Shown: positions 9,545-19,485, counted from the stretch's first letter. The stretch: DNA of 64,000 nucleotides from Extibacter muris (GCF_004345005.1 NZ_SMMX01000001.1:62001-126000), one strand, 5' to 3'. Notes: generated from the sequence alone by a model not told the origin. Program-made: numbers and translations.

Positions 9545-10753
9545 ATGTTAGTTGTTAAGAAATTCGGCGGCAGTTCTGTTGCCAACAAAGAAAGAATATT
9601 TAATGTGGCGCAGCGCTGTATCGAAGATTACAAAGCAGGAAACGATGTCGTCGTCGTACTCTCGGCTATGGGGGACACGACAGACAATCTGATCGAGATG
9701 GCAGAAAGCATCAATCCAAATGCCAAGAAAAGGGAGATGGATATGCTGCTCACCACAGGCGAGCAGGTGTCGGTGTCGCTGATGGCGATGGCGATGCAGG
9801 CGCTGGATGTTCCGGCGGTATCGCTCAATGCTTTCCAGGTGATGATGCACTCTACATCAAGATATGGCAATGCCCGTTTCAAACGTGTAGATACGGAGCG
9901 TATCCTCCATGAGCTGGATTCGAGAAAGATAGTGATTGTGACCGGTTTCCAGGGAGTGAACAAGTATGATGATATCACGACGCTTGGAAGGGGAGGTTCG
10001 GATACGACCGCAGTGGCGCTGGCCGCTGTCCTTCACGCGGATAAGTGCGAGATATATACAGATGTGGACGGCGTGTACACCGCCGATCCGAGGATTGTCA
10101 AAAATGCCAGAAAGCTGGACGTCGTGACGTACGACGAGATGCTTGAGCTGGCCAGCCTCGGGGCAAAGGTGCTTCACAACAGGTCTGTGGAAATGGCAAA
10201 AAAATATAATGTAGAATTAGTAGTAAGATCCAGTCTGAACCGTTCAGAGGGAACTGTAGTCAAGGAGGCTTCACATATGGAAAAAATGTTAGTGACAGGC
10301 GTAGCTGCCGATAAGAATACAGCAAGAATCTCCGTAATCGGGGTGCAGGATAAGCCGGGAATCGCATTCAATATCTTCGATACGCTGGCGAAGAGCAATA
10401 TCAACGTAGATATCATACTGCAGTCCGTAGGTCGTGAGGGTACGAAAGATATTTCATTTACAGTCGCAGACAACGATCTGGAAAATGCAATCAAAGTGCT
10501 GGAAGAGAATAAAGACAGGCTTACGATACAGCAGATCACATGGGAAGAAGAGGTTGCAAAGCTGTCGATCGTAGGTGCGGGAATGATGAGCAATCCGGGA
10601 GTTGCGGCAAAGATGTTTGAATCGCTTTACAACTCCAGAATCAATATCAATATGATTTCAACATCAGAAATAAGGATTACGGTGCTTGTGGACGAGAAAG
10701 ATATCGATCAGGCCATGGTTGCGGTGCATGACGGATTCGCGGTGAATGATTAG
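9545..10753 (+). CDS. lysC: Aspartate kinase
   Basis: Aspartokinase phosphorylates aspartate, the first step to Lys, Thr and Met. The protein is 402 residues from the ATG at 9545, chosen because GGGAGGA precedes it and the N-terminus MLVVKKFGGSSVA is the family start; a longer upstream extension in frame is not conserved. Motifs are FGGSSV (residues 6-11), TTGEQVS near 71, and GRGGSDTTA near 149. Two C-terminal ACT domains follow (GVAADKNTARISV and KLSIVGAGM). The 3' end overlaps the convergent XRE gene by 4 bases. Confidence 0.96.
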   Translation: MLVVKKFGGSSVANKERIFNVAQRCIEDYKAGNDVVVVLSAMGDTTDNLIEMAESINPNAKKREMDMLLTTGEQVSVSLMAMAMQALDVPAVSLNAFQVMMHSTSRYGNARFKRVDTERILHELDSRKIVIVTGFQGVNKYDDITTLGRGGSDTTAVALAAVLHADKCEIYTDVDGVYTADPRIVKNARKLDVVTYDEMLELASLGAKVLHNRSVEMAKKYNVELVVRSSLNRSEGTVVKEASHMEKMLVTGVAADKNTARISVIGVQDKPGIAFNIFDTLAKSNINVDIILQSVGREGTKDISFTVADNDLENAIKVLEENKDRLTIQQITWEEEVAKLSIVGAGMMSNPGVAAKMFESLYNSRININMISTSEIRITVLVDEKDIDQAMVAVHDGFAVND

Positions 10754-11157
10754 GCACCGGATTTGACATTGTCATTAATAAAACCGGTAATTAACTGTTT
10801 GTGTTCTCTGGAAAGTGTGCGGAGCTTCGTGATGATATCCAGTTCTTCCTCAGTGAGATAAATAGAATTACCGGTATTTTTATCTATAGAAAGCGTATAA
10901 GGAATCTTCTGTTCTGCAATCGAACCGGCAGCAGCCAGGTCAGGAGAAGGAAGGCAGCCGAGTACGAGGCCGTCCAGATTGACATTATAAAATCCAGCCA
11001 GATACAGAAGAGAATCCAGGTCAGGGGTACGCTTGCTCGTCTCATAGTTCGAGTAGGCCTGTCTGGATATGTTCAGCATCTCGCTCAGATCCTTCTGGGT
11101 CAGATTCTTTTGTTTCCTCAGATACCGTAAATTATTGGCCAGTTGAATGTTTGGCAT
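10750..11157 (-). CDS. XRE-family helix-turn-helix regulator
   Basis: This 135-residue protein has an N-terminal Cro/C1-type HTH at about residues 7-60 (LRYLRKQKNLTQKDLSEMLN, then ISRQAYSNYETSKRTPD). The C-terminal half has no enzyme signature and ends in a charged helix. It is convergent with lysC with a 4-base overlap, so it is not part of the amino-acid operon. Target genes are not evident. An AGGTTAG-type ribosome site precedes the start. Confidence 0.85.
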   Translation of the reverse strand: MPNIQLANNLRYLRKQKNLTQKDLSEMLNISRQAYSNYETSKRTPDLDSLLYLAGFYNVNLDGLVLGCLPSPDLAAAGSIAEQKIPYTLSIDKNTGNSIYLTEEELDIITKLRTLSREHKQLITGFINDNVKSGA

Positions 11158-11271
11158 GACAGCTAACCTCCCAAGTAACTTTACTTGTTAGTATAGCAAT
11201 TTGTCCAATAAATAGATATCTATGCACCGAAACGTTGCCGATGTCTGAAAAGCAACGATGGGTTGCGTATA

Positions 11272-11715
11272 TTACAGTCTGCTCAGCGTGCTGTTGTGGT
11301 ATCTGCCGGAAAAGGTGACATCGTCCCCAAACCATTCCGGAGGGGCAAATGAGGCGGCGGCCTCTTCATCCGGAAATTCTACTTCTGCGAGCATGAGCGG
11401 AGCAAGGCTGCCTTCAAAAATATCCAGTTCAATCGTGAGAGAGCCGGCATACGGAATCATATAGCGCCTTTTCTGTATGAGACGTCCGTCGATCTTATCC
11501 AGAAGATGCTCATATGCGTCTTTCGTGAGGGGAAGGTTATATTCTTCCCGGACCATCAGGCCCTTTGATTTGTACGTCAGCTCGAACTTGTCGTTGTCCC
11601 GCCGGATACGTACGACAGGGTCTGTATTCAGATATCCCTGTTCAATGATACGGCATGGGTATCCGGTCAGATCGCCGGGGAGCTCATCCACCAGAAATTT
11701 ACGTTCTATTTCCAT
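11272..11715 (-). CDS. CYTH-domain protein (inorganic triphosphatase-like)
   Basis: The protein begins MEIERKFLVDELP, the EIERKFLV box that names CYTH enzymes, and continues with alternating charged strands (VRIRRDNDKFELTYKSKG, MIPYAGSLTIELDIFEG, AEVEFPDEEAA). CYTH tunnel enzymes hydrolyse inorganic tripolyphosphate or make cAMP; bacterial single-domain forms are mostly triphosphatases. The start at 11715 is preferred over an in-frame ATG 18 bases upstream because AAGGTGG sits 8 bases before it. About 148 residues, single gene with its own promoter. Confidence 0.85.
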   Translation of the reverse strand: MEIERKFLVDELPGDLTGYPCRIIEQGYLNTDPVVRIRRDNDKFELTYKSKGLMVREEYNLPLTKDAYEHLLDKIDGRLIQKRRYMIPYAGSLTIELDIFEGSLAPLMLAEVEFPDEEAAASFAPPEWFGDDVTFSGRYHNSTLSRL

Positions 11716-11743
11716 ATATTGCACCACCTTCATTTTTATAGTT

Positions 11744-11772
11744 ATGATAATATAGTTTCAGGAAAATGTAAA
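11744..11772 (-). promoter_or_regulatory. Promoter of the CYTH gene
   Basis: On the - strand, TTTACA (11772-11767) and TATCAT (11749-11744) are separated by 17 bases and end about 28 bases before the gene. Confidence 0.55.
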
Positions 11773-11867
11773 CGTATTTGCTTTTTTACACGTTGTTTGT
11801 TAATATTTATTCATAATGGCTTTACAGGGCCGTGCAGGGGTTTTCAAAATCAGTAAGGAGGAATTTG

Positions 11868-12416
11868 ATGAAGAGAGTAAGCGTTATACTGGCAGATGGG
11901 TTTGAAGAGATCGAGGCACTTACAGTCGTAGACCTGCTCAGGCGGGCAAAGATATATGTGGACACGGTATCTGTTACGGATGAATATATCGTACACGGGG
12001 CGCACGGAATCAATGTCCAGACGGAAGATCTGTTTGACGAGGTAAACTTTGTGGAGTTTGATATGATCGTGCTTCCGGGCGGGATGCCGGGAACCCGGAA
12101 CCTGGAGGAGCACAATGGAGTGCGCCGGGTCGTGAAAGACTTTATCGAGGAGGGCAAGACCGTGGCTGCCATCTGCGCGGCGCCGACCATACTCGGCAAT
12201 CTCGGGCTGCTCAAAGGCAAGCGGGTGACGTGCTACCCGACGATGGAGACGAAGATCCAGGGAGCAGTCCTTACAGGGGCTCCTGTAACGGTGGACGGCA
12301 ATATCATTACCGGACGCGGGGCGGGAACGGCTATCGATTTCGCTCTTAAGATTATCGAACAGCTTATGGGCAAAGAGAAGGCCAAAGAGATTGCAGAGTC
12401 TATCGTCTATGAATAA
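11868..12416 (+). CDS. DJ-1/PfpI-family protein
   Basis: This 182-residue protein has the DJ-1/ThiJ fold: an N-terminal VILADGFEEIEAL carrying the conserved acidic residue, DMIVLPGGMPGTRNL, and the nucleophile elbow AAICAAPTILG with the reactive cysteine near residue 103. It is closest to YajL/DJ-1-type stress proteins (glyoxalase or deglycase activity has been claimed for relatives). The start at 11868 follows AAGGAGGAATTTG. A lipoprotein gene follows after 19 bases, possibly in the same transcript. Confidence 0.87.
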   Translation: MKRVSVILADGFEEIEALTVVDLLRRAKIYVDTVSVTDEYIVHGAHGINVQTEDLFDEVNFVEFDMIVLPGGMPGTRNLEEHNGVRRVVKDFIEEGKTVAAICAAPTILGNLGLLKGKRVTCYPTMETKIQGAVLTGAPVTVDGNIITGRGAGTAIDFALKIIEQLMGKEKAKEIAESIVYE

Positions 12417-12435
12417 GATTGCAGAGGGTTATAAT

Positions 12436-13110
12436 ATGAAGAAATGTCTGAAACCGCTGCTGCTTGTCTTTCTCTGCATCACGCTGGCAGCCGGCAGTAC
12501 CGGGTGCGGGCGTGATTTTGACGCGTCCGGATATGTCAAAGGCGTGCTGGACCTGAATTTCCAGGGACAGACGGAGAAGGCCCTAAAGATGATAGACGGC
12601 TCTACGGCGGAGTCTTTGAAAGCGCAGTACAAGGAATTTATAGATACATTTGTGGCCAACAATATCACGAACGAGATCGACATGGGGAATCTGAAGACGA
12701 GCCAGTTCGCCGAGCTTGTGGCGAAGATATTTTCCGTGATGCGCTACAGCGTCGGAGAGGCGGACAAGACCGGGAAGAAGGAATATGAGGTTCCGGTGGA
12801 GATCCAGCCATCGGACGTATTTATCCGTTTCCAGCAGCTTTTGACCGAGGACTCTTTAAAGATTGCCCAGGATGTGAAGGACGGGGTGTACAAAGGAACG
12901 GATGAAGAGGTTCAGCAGCAGATACTGAACGATATCGTCAACCACGCATATGAACTGCTGGATGTGGCGACTTCCGAGATGGAGTTCCAGGACGCGAAAA
13001 CAGTCATAGTGAAGGTAAAAGCAGATAAGAGAAATGAGTATTCCATTGACGGAGATGATATGGACAACCTTGTCATAAAAATACTTAGGCTAGATGAAAT
13101 TCAAGGCTAG
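12436..13110 (+). CDS. Putative secreted lipoprotein of unknown function
   Basis: The 224-residue product starts MKKCLKPLLLVFLCITLAAG and has a lipobox STGC, with the lipidated cysteine at about residue 24, so it is probably anchored on the outer face of the membrane. The mature part is helical and acidic with no motif I recognise; DUF5105-type clostridial lipoproteins look similar. The start at 12436 follows AGAGGG with a 7-base spacer. It lies between the DJ-1 gene and tig. Confidence 0.75.
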   Translation: MKKCLKPLLLVFLCITLAAGSTGCGRDFDASGYVKGVLDLNFQGQTEKALKMIDGSTAESLKAQYKEFIDTFVANNITNEIDMGNLKTSQFAELVAKIFSVMRYSVGEADKTGKKEYEVPVEIQPSDVFIRFQQLLTEDSLKIAQDVKDGVYKGTDEEVQQQILNDIVNHAYELLDVATSEMEFQDAKTVIVKVKADKRNEYSIDGDDMDNLVIKILRLDEIQG

Positions 13111-13127
13111 ATATTTAGAGAGGTTTG

Positions 13128-13136
13128 TGTTATACT
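13128..13136 (+). promoter_or_regulatory. Extended -10 promoter before tig
   Basis: TGT TATACT (13128-13136) is an extended -10 element about 80 bp upstream of tig. No good -35 box is seen, which is usual for this class. Confidence 0.45.
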
Positions 13137-13214
13137 TCTTTAGTGAATGTAATGTAGCATGCCCATCTTTCCGGCGGTTGAAAGGCGGGACAGAAACAGG
13201 AGGAAATAGTAAAA

Positions 13215-14501
13215 ATGAGTCTACAGGTAGAAAAGTTAGAAAAAAACATGGCAAAACTTACCATCGAAGTTCCTGCCGATGATTTAGAGAAAGCGCTTCA
13301 AAGTGCATATATGAAGCAGAAGAACAAGATCAACATGCCAGGATTCCGCAAGGGAAAAGTGCCGCGCCAGATGATCGAGAAGATGTACGGTGCAGAGATA
13401 TTTTACGATGACGCGGCGAACGAGCTGATTCCGAAGGCATATTCTGATGCATATGAAGAATGTGAGCTGAACATCGTGTCCCAGCCGGACATCAATGTCG
13501 TCCAGATTGAGAAGGGCAAGCCATTTATCTTTACGGCAGATGTGGCTACAAAGCCGGAAGTTACGCTCGGAGAGTATAAGGGGCTGGAAGTAGACAAGAT
13601 TTCCACACGTGTGACACAGAAGGAAGTAGATGCCAAGATCCAGGAAGAGGCGGAGAAGAATGCAAGGACCGTTGCAGTGGAAGACCGTCCGGTACAGGAT
13701 GGGGATGAGGTCATCCTCGACTTTGAAGGATTTGTAGACGGCGTTGCGTTTGAAGGCGGCAAAGGCGAGAACTATCCGCTGACCATCGGCTCCAACTCTT
13801 TCATCCCCGGATTTGAGGAGCAGCTCGTAGGCGCAGAGACTGGCAAGGAGATAGAGGTCAATGTGACATTCCCGGAGGACTATCACGCAGAAGAGCTGAA
13901 GGGGAAAGAAGCCGTATTCAAGTGTACGGTGCACGAGATTAAGGCAAAAGAGCTTCCGGAGATTGACGATGAATTCGCAGCGGAAGTATCCGAATTTGAC
14001 ACATTAGAAGAATATAAAGCTGACGTCAAGGCAAAAATCAAAGATGAGAAAGCTGCGGAAGGCAAGACGAAGAAGGAAGACCAGGTAGTCGAGCAGGCGG
14101 TCAAGAATGCCGAGATGGAAATCCCGAAGGCTATGATCGAGACACAGGTAAGGCAGATGGCCGATGACTTTGCACAGAGAATCCAGTCACAGGGATTATC
14201 CATGGAGCAGTATTTCCAGTTTACTGGCATGACGGCAGAGAAGATGCTGGAGGAACTGAGGCCTCAGGCTATCAAACGCATCGAGACACGTCTCGTTCTG
14301 GAAGCGATAGCCAAAGCCGAGAACATCGAAATCAGCGATGACAAGATTGACGAAGAGCTGGCGAAGATGGCCGAGTCATATAAGATGGAAGTCGATAAGC
14401 TGAAAGAGTTTATGGGCGAAAATGAAAAGAATCAGATGAAGGAAGATATGGCTGTACAGGAAGCAGTGACATTCCTCTTGGAGAATGCTGTAGAGAAATA
14501 G
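13215..14501 (+). CDS. tig: Trigger factor (ribosome-bound chaperone and prolyl isomerase)
   Basis: Trigger factor meets nascent chains at the ribosome exit. The 428-residue protein has the ribosome-binding signature in PGFRKGKVPRQMIEKMYG near residue 43, a PPIase domain from about 155 (DGDEVILDFEGFVDG, then FIPGFEEQLVGAETG), and a long helical C-terminal chaperone domain. AGGAGG precedes the start by 12 bases. It heads the conserved tig-clpP-clpX-lon run. Confidence 0.97.
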   Translation: MSLQVEKLEKNMAKLTIEVPADDLEKALQSAYMKQKNKINMPGFRKGKVPRQMIEKMYGAEIFYDDAANELIPKAYSDAYEECELNIVSQPDINVVQIEKGKPFIFTADVATKPEVTLGEYKGLEVDKISTRVTQKEVDAKIQEEAEKNARTVAVEDRPVQDGDEVILDFEGFVDGVAFEGGKGENYPLTIGSNSFIPGFEEQLVGAETGKEIEVNVTFPEDYHAEELKGKEAVFKCTVHEIKAKELPEIDDEFAAEVSEFDTLEEYKADVKAKIKDEKAAEGKTKKEDQVVEQAVKNAEMEIPKAMIETQVRQMADDFAQRIQSQGLSMEQYFQFTGMTAEKMLEELRPQAIKRIETRLVLEAIAKAENIEISDDKIDEELAKMAESYKMEVDKLKEFMGENEKNQMKEDMAVQEAVTFLLENAVEK

Positions 14502-14532
14502 TCATATCACATAGTCAGGAGGAGACGAATAC

Positions 14533-15114
14533 ATGAGTTTAGTACCTTATGTCATTGAACAGACCAGCCGCGGAGAACGCTCCTACGACATCTATTCAAG
14601 ATTATTGAAAGACAGGATTATATTTTTAGGGGAAGAGGTAACAGACGTATCCGCAAGCGTGGTAGTGGCCCAGCTGTTATTCCTGGAAGCAGAAGACCCG
14701 GAGAAGGATATCCATCTGTATATCAACAGCCCGGGAGGTTCCGTGTCAGCAGGCCTGGCCATTTATGACACGATGCAGTATATCAAGTCTGACATAGAGA
14801 CGATCTGTATCGGCATGGCCGCAAGCATGGGCTCCTTCCTTCTTGCAGGAGGGACCAAAGGAAAGCGGCTGGCTCTGCCGAACGCAGAGATTATGATCCA
14901 CCAGCCGTCAGGCGGTGCACAGGGACAGGCAACTGAGATTCAGATTGCAGCGGAACATATTTTAAAAACCCGTCAGAGGCTGAACCAGATTCTGGCGGAG
15001 AATACGGGACAGCCGCTGGATGTTATCCGCATCGATACTGAGCGTGATAACTTCATGTCTGCGGAGGAAGCGAAGGCTTACGGGCTTATCGATGAAGTCA
15101 TCAAGAACCGTTAA
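14533..15114 (+). CDS. clpP: ATP-dependent Clp protease, proteolytic subunit
   Basis: The 193-residue serine protease has the catalytic serine in [11 protein letters not shown] (about residue 97), the histidine in MIHQPSGG (about 122) and the aspartate in the [11 protein letters not shown] stretch (about 171). It forms the tetradecameric barrel fed by ClpX. It sits 31 bases after tig with an AGGAGG site, and clpX follows at once. Confidence 0.97.
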   Translation: MSLVPYVIEQTSRGERSYDIYSRLLKDRIIFLGEEVTDVSASVVVAQLLFLEAEDPEKDIHLYINSPGGSVSAGLAIYDTMQYIKSDIETICIGMAASMGSFLLAGGTKGKRLALPNAEIMIHQPSGGAQGQATEIQIAAEHILKTRQRLNQILAENTGQPLDVIRIDTERDNFMSAEEAKAYGLIDEVIKNR

Positions 15115-15146
15115 GGAATAGCGGAATGTCCCAGAGAGGTGAAAGC

Positions 15147-16406
15147 ATGGCAGGAAAGAACGACGATCAGGTGAGATGCTCGTTTTGCAACAAGACACAG
15201 TCACAGGTCCGCAAGCTGATTGCAGGTCCGAACGGGGCTTATATCTGTGATGAGTGTATCGATGTATGTGCAGAGATTATTGAAGAAGAATTTGAATATG
15301 ATGACAGGAGGCACTGGAACCCATTTGCCGATATTAATCTTCTGAAACCGGAAGAGATCAAGGAGTTCCTCGATGAGTATGTCATCGGCCAGGATGAGGC
15401 GAAAAAGGTATTGTCTGTAGCTGTCTACAACCACTATAAGCGGATTATGGCGCAGAAAGACCTGGGGGTGGAGCTCAACAAGAGCAATATCCTCATGCTC
15501 GGGCCGACGGGGTGCGGCAAGACGCTGCTTGCCCAGACGCTCGCCAAGATATTGAATGTGCCGTTCGCCATCGCTGATGCGACTGCGCTCACAGAGGCAG
15601 GTTATGTGGGAGAAGATGTGGAGAACATTCTTCTGAAGATCATCCAGGCTGCCGACGGAGACGTCGAGCGGGCAGAGTACGGCATCATCTATATCGATGA
15701 GATTGATAAGATTACGAGAAAGTCCGAGAACCCTTCCATCACAAGAGACGTATCCGGTGAAGGCGTGCAGCAGGCACTGCTCAAGATTATCGAAGGGACG
15801 GTTGCCAATGTGCCGCCTCAGGGAGGAAGAAAGCATCCGCATCAGGAACTGATACAGATTGACACGACGAACATCCTTTTCATATGCGGAGGCGCATTTG
15901 AAGGGATTGAAAAGATAGTAGAGAACAGGATAGACAAGAAAGCGATAGGATTTAACGCAGATATAACGGAGAAGCATGAAAATGATGTGGACCGTCTGCT
16001 GAGCCAGGTTCTGCCGCAGGATCTTGTGAAATATGGAATCATTCCCGAGCTTGTCGGGCGTGTACCGGTGACGGTGGCACTCCAGATGCTTGACAAGGAA
16101 GCGCTCATGCGTATCCTTACTGAGCCGAGAAGCGCGATAGCCAAGCAGTACCAGAAGCTGCTCGAGCTGGACGGCGTGGATCTCATCTTCGACGAAGAGG
16201 CGCTGGAAGAGATAGCAGAGACATCGCTGAAGCGCAAGACAGGAGCCAGAGGGCTGCGTGCGATTATGGAGAATGTCATGATGGATATCATGTACCGCGC
16301 TCCGTCAGACGAGACATTGAAGACATGCCGAATCACAAAAGAAGTTGTAAAAGGAACCGGAGAGCCGGAGTGTGAACACACTGCCGTCAGATCGGAAAGT
16401 GCTTAA
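15147..16406 (+). CDS. clpX: ATP-dependent Clp protease ATP-binding subunit ClpX
   Basis: ClpX unfolds substrates for ClpP. The 419-residue protein has an N-terminal C4 zinc domain (CSFCNK ... CDECID), Walker A GPTGCGKT near residue 115, Walker [11 protein letters not shown] near 180, the pore and sensor motifs, and the [17 protein letters not shown]-terminal domain. The ATG at 15147 is chosen over an in-frame ATG 21 bases upstream because GAGAGGTGAAAGC lies just before it and the protein then starts as MAGKNDD. Confidence 0.97.
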   Translation: MAGKNDDQVRCSFCNKTQSQVRKLIAGPNGAYICDECIDVCAEIIEEEFEYDDRRHWNPFADINLLKPEEIKEFLDEYVIGQDEAKKVLSVAVYNHYKRIMAQKDLGVELNKSNILMLGPTGCGKTLLAQTLAKILNVPFAIADATALTEAGYVGEDVENILLKIIQAADGDVERAEYGIIYIDEIDKITRKSENPSITRDVSGEGVQQALLKIIEGTVANVPPQGGRKHPHQELIQIDTTNILFICGGAFEGIEKIVENRIDKKAIGFNADITEKHENDVDRLLSQVLPQDLVKYGIIPELVGRVPVTVALQMLDKEALMRILTEPRSAIAKQYQKLLELDGVDLIFDEEALEEIAETSLKRKTGARGLRAIMENVMMDIMYRAPSDETLKTCRITKEVVKGTGEPECEHTAVRSESA

Positions 16407-16411
16407 TAAAA

Positions 16412-16449
16412 AGGCGGGTGCAGAATCAGTTTTGTGCCCGCTTGTTTTA
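16412..16449 (+). terminator. Terminator after clpX
   Basis: A GCGGGTGCA / TGTGCCCGC stem (16414-16422 with 16433-16441, two wobble pairs) is followed by CTTGTTTT. It separates clpX from lon. Confidence 0.7.
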
Positions 16450-16456
16450 AATTGTC

Positions 16457-16499
16457 AAAGGGGTCAGACCCCTATGCACCATAGGGGTCTGACCCCTTT
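16457..16499. repeat. Perfect 20-bp inverted repeat (GGGGTCAGACCCC type) between clpX and lon
   Basis: The arms 16457-16476 and 16480-16499 are perfect reverse complements with a 3-base loop. Each arm itself contains the near-palindrome GGGGTCAGACCCC. It ends 18 bases before the lon start, so it lies in the leader of lon. It looks like a dispersed REP-like element rather than an ordinary terminator, because a separate terminator stands just upstream and no T-run follows directly. Confidence 0.9.
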
Positions 16500-16517
16500 C
16501 AAAATAGGAGAAATTGT

Positions 16518-18851
16518 ATGACAAATGAAGTGAATAGTTTACCGATGGTTGCCCTGCGTGGTATGGTCGTATTGCCTGGAATGGTTACTCATTTCGACGT
16601 CAGCAGGGAGAAGTCAATTGAAGCAATTGAACATGCGATGCAGGAAAATCAGAAGATTTTTCTGACAGCTCAGAAAGATATTGAGAAAGAGAATCCGGGT
16701 ATGGATGATATCTGTACCGTGGGCTGCATTGCATCGATCAAGCAGATTGTAAAATTACCGAAGAAGATCAGCAGGATTCTGGTGACGGGGGAAACGCGTG
16801 CCAGGATGGACTGTATGGAATATGATGAACCGTATCTGCGTGCAGATGTTGTCGCAGTGGAAGATATCGACAACTCGATGGAAGCGGTAGGTGCAGAAGA
16901 GAATCCGCTCAATATGGAGGCGATGCTGCGGGGGCTTAAGGACCTGTTCCGGGAGTATCTTCCGCGCAACCCGAAGCTCTCCAAGGATCTGGCGCTTCAG
17001 ATGGAGGGAATCAAAGACCTGCGTATGCTCGTAGATGAAGTCGCCGCGAATATGCCGCTTTCGTGGGAGCATGCCCAGGAACTGCTGGAGGAGCCGGATG
17101 TGCTGAAACGCTATGACAAAGTCGTGGGCAGGCTCGTCAGCGAGATTCAGATCTTCAATATCAAAGAAGAGATCCAGGCGAAGGTAAAAGAGCGGGTGGA
17201 TAAAAACCAGAGGGAATATATACTGCGGGAGGAGATGAAGCTCATCCGCGAGGAGTTAGGCGACGACAATACGATGTCGGACGCGGACGAGTTCCAGGAG
17301 GCGGCAGATAAGCTGAAGGCACCTGGTGAAGTGAAGGAAAAGCTGAACAAGGAAATCAAGCGGTTCAAGAATACGATGGGCAACCCTGCTGAGACAGGCG
17401 TCGTCCGCACATATATCGAGACGCTTCTCGAGATGCCGTGGGACAAAGTATGCAAGGACCACAAGGACATCGCATATGCGAAGGAAGTGCTGGATGAGGA
17501 CCACTATGGCCTGGAGAAGGTAAAGGAAAGAGTGCTGGAATTCCTCGCCGTGCGTGCGCTGACTAAAAAGGGCGATACGCCGATACTCTGCCTTGTAGGC
17601 CCTCCGGGCACCGGCAAGACGTCCATAGCGAAATCGCTCGCCAGGGCGTTGAAGAAACCGTACGTGAGAGTCTCCCTCGGCGGGGTGCGCGACGAAGCCG
17701 AGATACGGGGGCACAGGAGGACGTACGTGGGTGCCATGCCGGGAAGGATCGCCACCGGGCTCAAGTCTGCGGGTGTCAAGAATCCGCTCATGCTGCTGGA
17801 CGAGATAGACAAAGTGAGCAATGATTACAAGGGAGATACATTCTCCGCCCTGCTGGAAGTGCTGGACAGTGAGCAGAACGCGAAGTTCCGTGACCATTAT
17901 ATTGAAGTGCCGGTGGACTTGTCAGAAGTGCTGTTCGTGACGACTGCGAATACGCTCCAGACGATACCGAGGCCGCTTCTGGACCGCATGGAAGTCATCG
18001 AAGTGAGCAGCTACACAGAGAATGAGAAAATGCATATCGCCATGGAGCATCTCCTGCCAAAGCAGCTGAAACGGCATGGATTGAAACCGGAGCAGCTCAC
18101 CGTAAGCAAGAGGGCAATCTGGAAGATGGCGAGAAATTATACGAAAGAGGCAGGCGTACGGCAGCTGGAGCGTAAGCTCGGCGAGATATGCCGGAAAGCG
18201 GCCAGAGAAATCCTGGAGACGAAGAAGAACGCGGTCCATGTCACAGAGAGGAACCTTCATCTTTACCTTGGAAAAGAACTGTACACGTACCAGATGGCGA
18301 ATGCGTCAGATGAAGTCGGTATCGTACGGGGCCTCGCGTGGACGAGCGTTGGAGGCGACACGCTCCAGATAGAAGTGAATATCATGCCGGGAGAGGGCGA
18401 GATACTGCTTACCGGGCAGCTCGGTGATGTGATGAAAGAGTCCGCAAGGACCGGCATCAGCTATATCCGTTCCGTCAGCGGGGAATACGACATAGAAGAG
18501 TCTTTCTTTAAAGAGCATGACATACATATCCACATACCGGAAGGAGCAGTCCCAAAAGACGGCCCGTCCGCCGGTATTACTATGGCGACGGCGATGATAT
18601 CTGCTGTGACGGCGCGCAAGGCAAGAGCAGACGCCGCCATGACAGGAGAGATTACGCTCCGGGGCCGCGTGCTTCCAATCGGCGGGCTGAAGGAAAAGCT
18701 GCTGGCAGCCAAGAACGCCGGCATCCGGACGGTGATTATCCCGCAGGAGAACCAGGTGGATCTGGAGGACATCTCCTCAGAGATTACGAAAGGCCTTGAG
18801 ATACTGCCGGTATCCCATATGAATGAAGTGTTGAAAATAGCGTTGGCGTAG
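16518..18851 (+). CDS. lon: ATP-dependent protease Lon
   Basis: The 777-residue protein has an N-terminal substrate-binding domain (LPMVALRGMVVLPGMV), a coiled middle, the AAA module with Walker A GPPGTGKTS near residue 359 and Walker B PLMLLDEIDKV near 420, and the protease domain with catalytic Ser in PKDGPSAGI (about 683) and Lys in GGLKEKLLAAKNAG (about 726). It degrades damaged and regulatory proteins in the cytosol. A ribosome site AGGAG stands just before the ATG, and engB follows after 28 bases. Confidence 0.97.
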   Translation: MTNEVNSLPMVALRGMVVLPGMVTHFDVSREKSIEAIEHAMQENQKIFLTAQKDIEKENPGMDDICTVGCIASIKQIVKLPKKISRILVTGETRARMDCMEYDEPYLRADVVAVEDIDNSMEAVGAEENPLNMEAMLRGLKDLFREYLPRNPKLSKDLALQMEGIKDLRMLVDEVAANMPLSWEHAQELLEEPDVLKRYDKVVGRLVSEIQIFNIKEEIQAKVKERVDKNQREYILREEMKLIREELGDDNTMSDADEFQEAADKLKAPGEVKEKLNKEIKRFKNTMGNPAETGVVRTYIETLLEMPWDKVCKDHKDIAYAKEVLDEDHYGLEKVKERVLEFLAVRALTKKGDTPILCLVGPPGTGKTSIAKSLARALKKPYVRVSLGGVRDEAEIRGHRRTYVGAMPGRIATGLKSAGVKNPLMLLDEIDKVSNDYKGDTFSALLEVLDSEQNAKFRDHYIEVPVDLSEVLFVTTANTLQTIPRPLLDRMEVIEVSSYTENEKMHIAMEHLLPKQLKRHGLKPEQLTVSKRAIWKMARNYTKEAGVRQLERKLGEICRKAAREILETKKNAVHVTERNLHLYLGKELYTYQMANASDEVGIVRGLAWTSVGGDTLQIEVNIMPGEGEILLTGQLGDVMKESARTGISYIRSVSGEYDIEESFFKEHDIHIHIPEGAVPKDGPSAGITMATAMISAVTARKARADAAMTGEITLRGRVLPIGGLKEKLLAAKNAGIRTVIIPQENQVDLEDISSEITKGLEILPVSHMNEVLKIALA

Positions 18852-18879
18852 CAGCCGATGACAGTAAAGAGGAATAGAT

Positions 18880-19482
18880 ATGATTATCAAAAATGTTAAT
18901 TTAGAGACTGTATGTGGGATTACGAGCGTACTGCCGGATAACGCACATCCTGAAATCGCTTTTTCAGGGAAGTCGAACGTGGGGAAATCATCGCTCATCA
19001 ATGCGCTGATGAACCGGAAGTCTTACGCAAGGATATCAGCTACGCCGGGCAAGACACAGACGATCAATTACTATAACATCAATGACGAGCTGTATCTGGT
19101 CGATCTTCCCGGCTATGGATATGCGAAGGTGTCCGAGAAGGAGAAGATCAAGTGGGGGCAGCTTGTCGAGCGCTACCTCCACAGTTCCAGACAGCTGAAG
19201 GCAGTGTTCCTGCTCATCGATATCCGCCACGAACCGTCCGCCAATGACAAGATGATGTACGACTGGATCGTAGGACAGGGGTATGAGCCGATTATCATCG
19301 CCACGAAACTGGATAAGATCAAGCGCAGCCAGTTAGAGAAGCATATCAAGATGCTGAGGACCGGGCTTAAGCTTCTTCCGGGGACGAAGGTCATCCCTTT
19401 CTCTTCCATGACGAAACAGGGAAGAGACGAGATATGGGAACTGGTCGAGACAGAATATATCGGCGGGCAAGAGGTGGAATGA
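18880..19482 (+). CDS. engB: Ribosome-biogenesis GTPase EngB/YsxC
   Basis: This 200-residue GTPase has G1 GKSNVGKSSL near residue 29, G3 DLPGYGYA near 74, and G4 ATKLDK near 142. It is needed for 50S subunit assembly. lon-ysxC adjacency is conserved in Firmicutes. The next gene starts 3 bases after the stop. Confidence 0.95.
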   Translation: MIIKNVNLETVCGITSVLPDNAHPEIAFSGKSNVGKSSLINALMNRKSYARISATPGKTQTINYYNINDELYLVDLPGYGYAKVSEKEKIKWGQLVERYLHSSRQLKAVFLLIDIRHEPSANDKMMYDWIVGQGYEPIIIATKLDKIKRSQLEKHIKMLRTGLKLLPGTKVIPFSSMTKQGRDEIWELVETEYIGGQEVE

Positions 19483-19485
19483 CAG

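Noticed and set aside
10750-10802. Terminator between lysC and the XRE gene
   Set aside because: The genes overlap by 4 bases and no stem with a T-run was found.
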